Positions 1 to 4,875 of a DNA stretch of 5,092 bases are shown in pieces. Source of the DNA: Candidatus Omnitrophota bacterium (GTDB lineage: Bacteria; Omnitrophota; Koll11; Gorgyraeales; Gorgyraeaceae); contig JAHIRR010000213.1 in the NCBI GenBank assembly GCA_018818505.1, positions 1-5,092 of the forward strand. The letters run 5' to 3'. Below the pieces are notes generated by a model. It was not told the DNA's origin and did no database searches. It saw only the letters and a program-made list of their open reading frames with translations. Position 1 is the stretch's first letter; every line of letters begins with the position of its first letter. Position numbers and translations under genes: made by a program.

Positions 1-14
1 CTTGTCCCTTGTCC
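1..14. repeat. Heptamer microsatellite CTTGTCC, at least two copies, at the left edge inside batD
   Basis: Two exact copies begin at base 1 and may continue beyond the window. On the coding strand they give EGQGT at the end of the visible BatD piece, right after the first beta-sandwich domain. The unit is identical to the one in batC. Confidence 0.85.
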
Positions 15-440
15 CTCTCTATAATCTGGAGCAGCATACGATGGCGCCTGTGACTGCGCAGAGCGAGGCAATACCTTTATATTTATTGCATCGGCTGAAT
101 AGGTACTGCCTTTATAATCAATACTGAATGGGCCTAGCGTATACTCACCAACATCATTAGGAACGAGTATATAATTGAAAGAAACTGAACTTGTTATCTG
201 GTTGTTTATAATTGAAATATTCTGCGACCTTCCAGAAGAATATGCAGTGAATCCATCAAGGCTGGGTATGGTTGGCTGCGGTATATTTGAAACACTACCG
301 CTTACAACTATGTTAAGAGTAATCTGGTCATCCAGTGTTATCTCCTGCTTGTCTACATTGGCAGAGATAGAGATATCCTGGGCGTAACAAATCCAGGCAG
401 TGAATAAAAATAGCAGCAATATAACTAAAGTTTTCTTCAT
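1..440 (-). CDS. batD: BatD family protein, N-terminal part (runs off the left edge)
   Basis: I translated this from the ATG at 440; 146 complete codons are visible and the frame stays open to base 1. Residues 1-20 form a Sec signal peptide (MKK, a hydrophobic run, then a CYA site before QD), so the protein is exported. No good lipobox surrounds Cys18. Residues about 22-125 match the first beta-sandwich domain of the BatD/oxygen-tolerance family: an ISANVDKQEITLDDQITL strand, the PxxPSLDGFTAYSSGRSQNISI segment (58-77), and a YILVPNDVGEYTLGPFSI segment (90-107). Full-length BatD proteins are several hundred residues and usually end in a membrane anchor; that part lies outside the window. It starts 12 nt after batC stops, with no clear Shine-Dalgarno, so translation may depend on reinitiation after batC. 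The last visible residues (EGQGT) enter a low-complexity linker made by a heptamer repeat also found in batC. BatD is thought to act on the envelope side with BatA/B/C; its mechanism is unknown. Confidence 0.9.
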   Translation of the reverse strand, partial: MKKTLVILLLFLFTAWICYAQDISISANVDKQEITLDDQITLNIVVSGSVSNIPQPTIPSLDGFTAYSSGRSQNISIINNQITSSVSFNYILVPNDVGEYTLGPFSIDYKGSTYSADAINIKVLPRSAQSQAPSYAAPDYREGQGT

Positions 441-452
441 ATCGAAACAGTT

Positions 453-1289
453 TTACCAGTCTTTATCTACTTTATAGCGGCCTTCTATTGGCTGTACCCT
501 TAATTCCTTTTGCAGATCTTGTTCATCATCCTTTATGGCATCAAGAAGACGTATGGCGTCTTCTTCTGACATCTCTTTCTCGGTTCTCGGTTCTCGGTTC
601 TCGGTTCTCGCATCTTCTTCCTCTTTCTTCTCTTCGCCTTCTTCTTGTCCCTTGTCCCTTGCCTGCCCCGTACCGGAGCGAAGCGACTGGTTCGGGGTCT
701 CTTGTCCCTCTTGGTCCTGTTGCTCTTCCCCTTGTCCCTCTTTCTGCTCCTCCTGACCTTGCTGCTGTTGCTGCTGTTTTTTCCCTTGTCCCTTGTCTCT
801 TGTCCCTTGTCCCTCTTGTTCTTGTTGCTGCGACTCCTGTTGCTGCTCCTGTTTCTGCTCTTCCATCTTTTTCTTTATAAACTCTATATTATACTTTGCG
901 TCTTCATCATCAGGTGTTATCTGGAGGCATTTCTCATAGTCCTCTATTGCCTCAGGTAATTTTCCCATCCTGTAATGCGTGTTCCCAATATTATAATATG
1001 TTTTTGGCTTAAGTTCATCATCTTTTGTATCCAGGGCCTTTTCATATTCCTTAAATGAATCATCATATCTCTTCTGTTCGTGCAGCGCCCCTCCTATATT
1101 GTAATGCAATTCTTTTTTATCCGGGCTTTCTATCTGCGCATCGCGCCATTTTGAAAGCGCCTCATCAAGCTTGCCTTCGTTGTACAATTTAGCCGCTTCT
1201 TTGCTCTTTTTTACAGTAGGGCTCTGCCATATCCAGCCAACTGTTGAAAAAAAGAATACTATTATCACCATGGACTTTAATAATCTCAT
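453..1289 (-). CDS. batC: BatC-type TPR protein with long Q/E/G-rich tail
   Basis: A 278-residue protein. Residues about 6-21 are a hydrophobic signal anchor, followed by three TPR units at about 31-60, 61-94 and 95-130 (Y-N-x-G-x-x-x-x-x-x-x-x-Y-x-x-A patterns, e.g. TYYNIGNTHYRMGKLPEAI). Residues about 143-240 are low complexity, rich in Gln, Glu and Gly, and surely disordered. The C-terminus returns to ordinary sequence, with SEEDAIRLLDAIKDDEQDLQ (241-260) and a final KDW, as in VWA-linked TPR proteins of this operon type. The start overlaps the batB stop by ATGA, implying translational coupling, and batD follows after 12 nt. The TPRs probably bind BatA/BatB or BatD on the envelope side; this is inferred from family context. 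The tail holds two heptamer microsatellite families and a small palindrome (separate entries), so its length probably varies between strains. The N-terminal TPR part and C-terminal motif are in one frame, so the gene is not broken. Confidence 0.92.
   Translation of the reverse strand: MRLLKSMVIIVFFFSTVGWIWQSPTVKKSKEAAKLYNEGKLDEALSKWRDAQIESPDKKELHYNIGGALHEQKRYDDSFKEYEKALDTKDDELKPKTYYNIGNTHYRMGKLPEAIEDYEKCLQITPDDEDAKYNIEFIKKKMEEQKQEQQQESQQQEQEGQGTRDKGQGKKQQQQQQGQEEQKEGQGEEQQDQEGQETPNQSLRSGTGQARDKGQEEGEEKKEEEDARTENREPRTEKEMSEEDAIRLLDAIKDDEQDLQKELRVQPIEGRYKVDKDW
577..610. repeat. Heptamer microsatellite TTCTCGG, about 4.9 copies, inside batC
   Basis: Four exact tandem copies of TTCTCGG run from 577 to 604, followed by six bases of a fifth. 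On the coding strand they read CCGAGAA repeats and give RTENREPRTEK at residues about 228-238 of BatC. A 7-bp unit encodes the same 7-residue cycle in all three frames and makes no stop in any frame. Confidence 0.95.
644..657. repeat. Heptamer microsatellite CTTGTCC, two copies, inside batC
   Basis: Two exact CTTGTCC copies are followed by a degenerate start of a third (CTTGCC). They encode ARDKGQ at BatC residues about 210-215. Further single CTTGTCC copies stand alone at 701-707 and 731-737, showing that the unit is scattered through the tail-coding region and is not confined to one array. Confidence 0.85.
666..697. repeat. Small palindrome in batC sharing a core with the moxR/DUF58 element
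   Basis: The arms CCCCGTACC (666-674) and GGTTCGGGG (689-697) are complementary with one mismatch, around GGAGCGAAGCGACT. The core GAGCGAAGCGA at 676-686 is identical to 4798-4808 in the larger palindrome. It is read through in frame as TPNQSLRSGTG (BatC residues about 198-208), which breaks the surrounding Q/E/G-rich composition and looks like an inserted REP-like unit. Confidence 0.75.
785..812. repeat. Heptamer microsatellite CTTGTCC, four copies, inside batC
   Basis: There are four tandem heptamers: CTTGTCC, CTTGTCT, CTTGTCC, CTTGTCC. On the coding strand they encode GQGTRDKGQG at BatC residues about 160-169. The second copy has one substitution, so the array is not brand new. Confidence 0.94.
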
Positions 1290-2287
1290 GATCTCTTTCT
1301 ATCTCCCATGACAAACTCTATGCACAAAAGTATAAGTGCTGCTGCCAAAAAATACTGGAATCTATCTTCATACTGCGTGAAAAGCCTGCTTGAAAGTTCT
1401 TTTTTCTCCATCTTGCTTATCTCATCATAGATCTTATCCAGTTCAAATTCACGCGCAGTGGCGTGATAATATTTTCCGTCTGTAATAAGCGCTATCTTTT
1501 GAAGTGTTGCATCATCCAGCCTGGACATTACCACTTCGCCGTTTTTATCTTTTTTATATCCACTGACACTGCCTGATCCATCTATTAAAGGTATAGGCTC
1601 TCCTTTTTTTGTCCCTATGCCTATTGCATAGATTATGATGCCTTCCTTTTTTGCCTTCTTAGCGGCCTCTATTGGATTTGTCTGGTGGTCCTCTCCGTCT
1701 GTCAATAAAACCAGGATCTTGTATTTTCGTTGTTTCTTGACAAAGGCCTTGGTGGCCTTCTCGATGGCATCGCCTATAGCTGTTCCAGGCTTAGGCATCA
1801 TGCCTGGCTCTACAATATTCAAAAACATCTTTGCGGCGTTATAATCTAATGTCAGAGGGCACTGGATGAAACTGGTTCCTGAAAATGTCAGGATACCCAC
1901 TCTATCGCCTTTTAGCTTATCTATCAGGGAAGCGACCTCGAGTTTTGCCTTTTCCAGGCGATTTGGTTTTATATCCTGCGCCATCATGCTCGAAGATGTG
2001 TCTATCGCTATCATTACATCCACGCCCTGACGTTTGGCCATTGTTAACTTTGTACCTATCTGAGGTCTTGACAATGCCAGGATCAGAAAGAGAGCTATAA
2101 TAACAATCAAAATCCTGCTGGCACTTTCTTTTTGCGCGCTTTTAGACATAGAGAGCCTCTCGACTAACGAACGATCTCCAAATCTATCCATGGCCTTTTT
2201 TTTATTAATAGAAGCGAAAATAAAAAATATTGCAAGAGCTGGAATAATTAAAAGAAAATTAAGGTATACAGGTGCGGCCCAATGCAT
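1286..2287 (-). CDS. batB: BatB, VWA-domain membrane protein
   Basis: A 333-residue protein with hydrophobic segments at about 8-26 and 58-73, the second followed by the family hallmark LSRPQIG (72-78), and a C-terminal one at about 312-327. Between them is a VWA domain with a complete metal-ion-dependent adhesion site: DTSSS (Asp96, Ser98, Ser100), Thr169 in PGTAIGDAI, and Asp197 in LLTDGED. The segment SFIQCPLTLDYNAAK (139-153) is typical of Bat VWA proteins. Length and layout fit BatB. The ATG at 2287 is supported by a GAGG Shine-Dalgarno 8 nt upstream. The stop overlaps batC. It resembles BatA and is clearly a paralogue, but has its own insertion after the last MIDAS Asp (GYKKDKNGEVVMSRLDD, 243-259). 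Unlike its tightly packed neighbours, it is separated from batA by a 128-bp gap filled with a repeat palindrome. It probably pairs with BatA as a membrane VWA complex worked on by MoxR. The A/B assignment rests on order and partner (next to the TPR gene). Confidence 0.93.
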   Translation of the reverse strand: MHWAAPVYLNFLLIIPALAIFFIFASINKKKAMDRFGDRSLVERLSMSKSAQKESASRILIVIIALFLILALSRPQIGTKLTMAKRQGVDVMIAIDTSSSMMAQDIKPNRLEKAKLEVASLIDKLKGDRVGILTFSGTSFIQCPLTLDYNAAKMFLNIVEPGMMPKPGTAIGDAIEKATKAFVKKQRKYKILVLLTDGEDHQTNPIEAAKKAKKEGIIIYAIGIGTKKGEPIPLIDGSGSVSGYKKDKNGEVVMSRLDDATLQKIALITDGKYYHATAREFELDKIYDEISKMEKKELSSRLFTQYEDRFQYFLAAALILLCIEFVMGDRKRS

Positions 2288-2295
2288 AATTTAAA

Positions 2296-2299
2296 CCTC
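2296..2299 (-). promoter_or_regulatory. batB ribosome binding site
   Basis: The coding strand reads GAGG 8 nt before the ATG at 2287. It lies just outside the palindromic repeat, so the repeat did not remove the site. It supports the chosen batB start. Confidence 0.7.
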
Positions 2300-2308
2300 A
2301 TCAAATGA

Positions 2309-2412
2309 AGGTTTCGTAAAGTTGCGTTAGGTTTCGTTAGGTTGCGTAAGGTTGCATAGACTTTTGCAACTTTACGAAACTTCACGAAACATTACGAAAC
2401 CTTACGCAACCT
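2309..2412. repeat. Palindrome of ten 10-bp units between batA and batB
   Basis: The + strand reads five tandem 10-mers of the form GTT(T/G)CGTWAG from 2311 to 2360, alternating TTTCG and TTGCG, then five in inverted orientation from 2361 to 2410 (units ending ACGAAAC or GCAAC). Aligning the outer four unit pairs gives 31 of 40 matching positions by my count, so the two arms can fold into a long imperfect stem with an AT-rich loop near 2355-2366. It takes up nearly all of the 128-bp batA/batB gap, ends just before the batB ribosome binding site, and contains no open frame of interest. There is no T-tract after the stem on either strand, so a classical terminator is unlikely. Confidence 0.92.
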
Positions 2413-2415
2413 CCG

Positions 2416-3405
2416 CTAAGGTATCTTCCTAAACACAGTATTCGCCAATGTAATGCCTGCCAGGAAAATTATAAACCCCGGCAAGATAAATGTTATAGCC
2501 AGTTCAGTATAGTTCGCATACTCCTTTGTCTCTATCTTGGTCTTCTCGAGTTTACCTATGGTCTCATAAATCTCTCCGAGTCCCTTTTCATCCTTTGCCC
2601 TGAAATATATGCCTCCTGTTTCTTCAGCGATCTCTTTGAGAAGCGCTTCATCTATCTCTGTGTCCATCTGCACGTATCTTTTTCCAAAGATAGGATGATC
2701 CACAGGATACATTGCCCCTCCAGGCTTGCCGGCCCCTATGGTATATATCTTTACATCAAGGGCCCGGGCTGCCTTTGCCGCTGTTTGAGGGTCTATCTTT
2801 CCTGCATTATTGATACCATCTGTCAAAAGTATGATGATCTTACTCTTGGCCTTTGAATCCCTGAGCCTGTTAACAGAATTTGCGACCGCGGTACCTATGG
2901 CTGTGCCATCTTCTATCATGCCTATCTCTATACTATCAAGAAGATCCAACAGCACGCCATAATCCAGCGTAAGAGGGCATTGAGTAAAGCTGTGTTGAGC
3001 AAATACCACAAGACCGATCCTATCATTCTTCCTTGATTTAATAAATTCGCTTATCACCTCTTTGGCTGCGCCCAATCTATTTTGTGGCTTAAAGTCCTCC
3101 GCCTTCATGCTGCCTGATGTATCAAGCGTGAGCATGATATCAATGCCTTCTGTTATGATCTCCTCCTCCATCTGGCCTGCCTGAGGCCTTGCCAAGGCAA
3201 GGATAAATATAAATATTGCGGCCATGCGTAAAATCATTGGGGCATGGCGGTATCTAACGCGAAAGCCAGGCTGTATCGTCTTAACGATCGAGATGTCTGA
3301 AAATATAATATTGGCCTCGCGAATTCTAGCGCGCCTAAAATAGTCCCAGACCATTAGAGGAAGAATGCCGAGTAGTATTAAAAATAACGGATTGGCAAAT
3401 CTCAT
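2416..3405 (-). CDS. batA: BatA, VWA-domain membrane protein
   Basis: A 329-residue protein with an N-terminal hydrophobic segment at about 5-20 (the usual FANPLFL start of BatA), a second at about 57-72 ending in LARPQAG, and a C-terminal one at about 302-321. The VWA domain has an intact MIDAS: DTSGS (Asp95, Ser97, Ser99), Thr168 in DGTAIGTAV, and Asp196 in LLTDGINN. HSFTQCPLTLDYGVL (138-152) is a family signature. The ATG at 3403-3405 overlaps the stop of the upstream DUF4381-type gene as ATGA. A possible AAGGA Shine-Dalgarno lies about 12 nt upstream, inside that gene. BatA normally acts with BatB in the cytoplasmic membrane, with the VWA domain exposed between the second and third membrane segments. 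That topology is family knowledge and is not proved here. The gene ends with TAG just beside the long palindromic repeat. Confidence 0.94.
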   Translation of the reverse strand: MRFANPLFLILLGILPLMVWDYFRRARIREANIIFSDISIVKTIQPGFRVRYRHAPMILRMAAIFIFILALARPQAGQMEEEIITEGIDIMLTLDTSGSMKAEDFKPQNRLGAAKEVISEFIKSRKNDRIGLVVFAQHSFTQCPLTLDYGVLLDLLDSIEIGMIEDGTAIGTAVANSVNRLRDSKAKSKIIILLTDGINNAGKIDPQTAAKAARALDVKIYTIGAGKPGGAMYPVDHPIFGKRYVQMDTEIDEALLKEIAEETGGIYFRAKDEKGLGEIYETIGKLEKTKIETKEYANYTELAITFILPGFIIFLAGITLANTVFRKIP

Positions 3406-3887
3406 AATTTAATAATTTCCTTTGCGCTGGCGTGTATCTCTTCGATTTCCTTTTTATTCGGAATATACTTTGCGAATTTTACAAGATCGCAATCTTCCAG
3501 GAAATCCCTTATTTGATCTGTCCGTTTTCTTTCGATCTTCTTTACGCGCATCTCCTGATAGAGTTCCCATGTGGTCCGATCCAGAGCAAAGATGTTAAAT
3601 CTGGCCTCGATATAGTTACGTATAATATCTGAAAGCCTTATATAGTATTCCTTTATCAAACCTTGTTCTATTAATTTCATCTCTAAAAGGGCCTTTAATG
3701 CTTCAAGGGCGATTTCTTCTGGCGGGCGAGGCGGCGAAGCAGGAGTATCTGCAATCTTTTTTCTCTTTTTAAAATATATAAAAAGAAATATCGCGATGCT
3801 CAACAATAAGATCAATAATATTAATGGCCAAAGCGCAAATCCACCTTCGATCTCTACAAAATCCTTTAAAGGTCTGATGTCATCCAT
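3402..3887 (-). CDS. DUF4381-type single-pass membrane protein of the Bat operon
   Basis: A 161-residue protein with a short N-terminal stretch, one strong transmembrane segment at about 19-39, a basic stop-transfer cluster (KKRKK, 40-44), a Pro-rich linker (SPPRPPEE, 51-58), and a C-terminal helical domain that is probably cytoplasmic. Motifs shared with DUF4381 proteins found between DUF58 and BatA are PPEEIALEAL, KEYYIRLSDIIRNYIEARF (79-97), LDRTT (102-106) and DLVKFAKY (134-141). Its function is unknown; it may scaffold the MoxR/DUF58 cytoplasmic side to the VWA membrane proteins. The ATG at 3887 is chosen because TAAGGA lies 6 nt upstream, overlapping the DUF58 stop codon, and because it places the membrane segment near the N-terminus as in relatives. 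It is tied to batA by an ATGA overlap. The family assignment is from recognised motifs, without a profile search. Confidence 0.82.
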   Translation of the reverse strand: MDDIRPLKDFVEIEGGFALWPLILLILLLSIAIFLFIYFKKRKKIADTPASPPRPPEEIALEALKALLEMKLIEQGLIKEYYIRLSDIIRNYIEARFNIFALDRTTWELYQEMRVKKIERKRTDQIRDFLEDCDLVKFAKYIPNKKEIEEIHASAKEIIKL

Positions 3888-3893
3888 TTTTGA

Positions 3894-3899
3894 TCCTTA
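3894..3899 (-). promoter_or_regulatory. Ribosome binding site overlapping the DUF58 stop codon
   Basis: The coding strand reads TAAGGA 6 nt before the DUF4381-type ATG, and its first three bases are the DUF58 TAA stop. This fixes the start of the small membrane protein and suggests coupled translation of the two genes. Confidence 0.75.
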
Positions 3900-4775
3900 T
3901 CTGAATCTTTTGGCGCGCTTCCTGAAAAAAAGCATAAGGGGTTTTATATAAGACTTGTCTGTGGATATCTCTACAGAATCAACTCCTACGGATCTAAATA
4001 TCCTGTTGCGCTCTTCAATGAAAGAGTATTTTCTCTTTTTAAATTCTTTTTTCAGCAGATTATCTGCCGTATCCAGATAAACCACCTCGCCTGTTTCAGC
4101 ATCTTCGAATTCTATAAGTCCCACGTCAGGAAAAGATGTCTCTCTCGGGTCAGAGATGGGAATAGCTATGATATCGTGGCGCTTGTTTAAGATCCTCAGC
4201 CGCTTTTCATAGTCAGAATCCATAAAATCTGATATAAGAAAAATAACGGCCTTCTTTTTTAAAACCTTTCCCAGGTATTCAATAGCAGTATTGATGCTGG
4301 TTTTTTTGCCCTTTGGCTTATAGTACAATAACTCTCGTATAACTCTCAGGACATGAGCCTTTCCTTTTTTAGGCGCGATAAATTTCTCCACATGGTCCGT
4401 AAAAAGTAAAAGGCCTACCTTATCATTATTCTTTATCGCGCTAAATGCCAATACCGCGCCTATCTCTGCCATTATCTCTTTTTTCATCTTGTTTTTTGTG
4501 CCAAAATCACCTGATGAGCTTAAGTCTGCCATGAGTAAAACTGTAAGCTCTCTTTCTTCCACGAATTTTTTGACATAGGGGCTGCCTGTGCGGGCTGTCA
4601 CATTCCAGTCGATGGAGCGGATGTCGTCGCCTGGCACGTATTCGCGCACCTCATGGAATTCCATGCCGCGGCCCTTGAACACAGACTCGTACTTGCCGGC
4701 AAATACATCATTCACAAGACGGCCTGTGCGAATCTCGATCTGCCTGACTTTTTTAAGGATTTCTTTGGGAATCAT
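3897..4775 (-). CDS. DUF58 protein (VWA-like, MoxR partner)
   Basis: A 292-residue protein without membrane segments, so cytoplasmic. It carries the full DUF58 core: GRGMEFHEVREYVPGDDIR (35-53), SIDWN (54-58), ARTG (61-64) and KKFVEERE (69-76). The VWA-like part follows, with DLSSS (Asp84, Ser86, Ser88) as a potential MIDAS, the NNDKVGLLLFTD stretch (116-127), Thr159 and ISDFMDS (181-187) as other candidate metal positions, and a C-terminal SVEISTD (267-273) segment. The length is normal for this clade, which is usually encoded just after moxR. Family knowledge suggests it cooperates with the MoxR ATPase, but the biochemical reaction is not established. The ATG at 4775 fits the family's N-terminus (IPKEILKKVRQIEIRTGRLV). 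The upstream 13 nt (CAGGTTACCAACAAC end) show only a weak AGG, and a REP-like hairpin ends just before it. It lies 9 nt before the DUF4381-type gene. Confidence 0.95.
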   Translation of the reverse strand: MIPKEILKKVRQIEIRTGRLVNDVFAGKYESVFKGRGMEFHEVREYVPGDDIRSIDWNVTARTGSPYVKKFVEERELTVLLMADLSSSGDFGTKNKMKKEIMAEIGAVLAFSAIKNNDKVGLLLFTDHVEKFIAPKKGKAHVLRVIRELLYYKPKGKKTSINTAIEYLGKVLKKKAVIFLISDFMDSDYEKRLRILNKRHDIIAIPISDPRETSFPDVGLIEFEDAETGEVVYLDTADNLLKKEFKKRKYSFIEERNRIFRSVGVDSVEISTDKSYIKPLMLFFRKRAKRFR

Positions 4776-4788
4776 GTTGTTGGTAACC

Positions 4789-4866
4789 TGTCATTGCGAG
4801 CGAAGCGAAGCAATCTCAAAAACATGATTGTGAGATTGCTTCGGCCCTTTGGGCCTCGCAATGACA
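4789..4866. repeat. 78-bp REP/MITE-like palindromic element between moxR and the DUF58 gene
   Basis: The outer arms TGTCATTGCGAG (4789-4800) and CTCGCAATGACA (4855-4866) are perfect 12-bp complements. The inner arms CGAAGCAATCTCA (4806-4818) and TGAGATTGCTTCG (4831-4843) are perfect 13-bp complements around a 12-nt loop. The right side carries an extra mini-hairpin GCCCTTTGGGC (4844-4854) opposite a 5-nt CGAAG on the left. It contains no gene and fills most of the 100-bp gap. Elements starting TGTCATTGCGAG and containing GAGCGAAGCGA are dispersed in many unrelated bacterial genomes; that is recalled knowledge and was not searched. It ends 13 nt before the DUF58 start codon and could form a strong stem in the mRNA. 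Confidence 0.9.
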
Positions 4867-4875
4867 TTTTGCCTT

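Noticed and set aside
175..387. 70-codon + strand open frame opposite batD
   Set aside because: It overlaps a clear BatD signal peptide and domain on the minus strand and shows no recognisable features of its own.
380..440. Lipoprotein signal in BatD around Cys18
   Set aside because: The residues before the cysteine (AWI) do not fit a lipobox. A signal peptidase I site after CYA fits better.
570..863. Frameshift or pseudogene in batC because of the microsatellites
   Set aside because: The frame runs from the TPR part through the repeats to a family-like C-terminal motif ending in KDW, so the present allele is intact.
488..959. Long + strand open frames opposite the batC tail (Leu/Pro/Ser-rich products at 488-880, 535-756 and 645-959)
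   Set aside because: They are antisense to a well-supported TPR protein and exist because the heptamer repeats and Q/E-rich codons create no stops on the opposite strand. The products are repetitive (e.g. SVLGSRFSVL, LVPCPLSLVP) with no domain.
2309..2412. CRISPR-like array in the batA/batB gap
   Set aside because: The units are 10 bp, contiguous and inverted halfway, without unique spacers of 25-40 bp, so it is not a CRISPR array.
4789..4866. Rho-independent terminator after moxR
   Set aside because: The stem is strong, but no T-tract follows it in the direction of transcription, and the element is nearly symmetric and matches a dispersed-repeat pattern. Termination here would also cut the operon.
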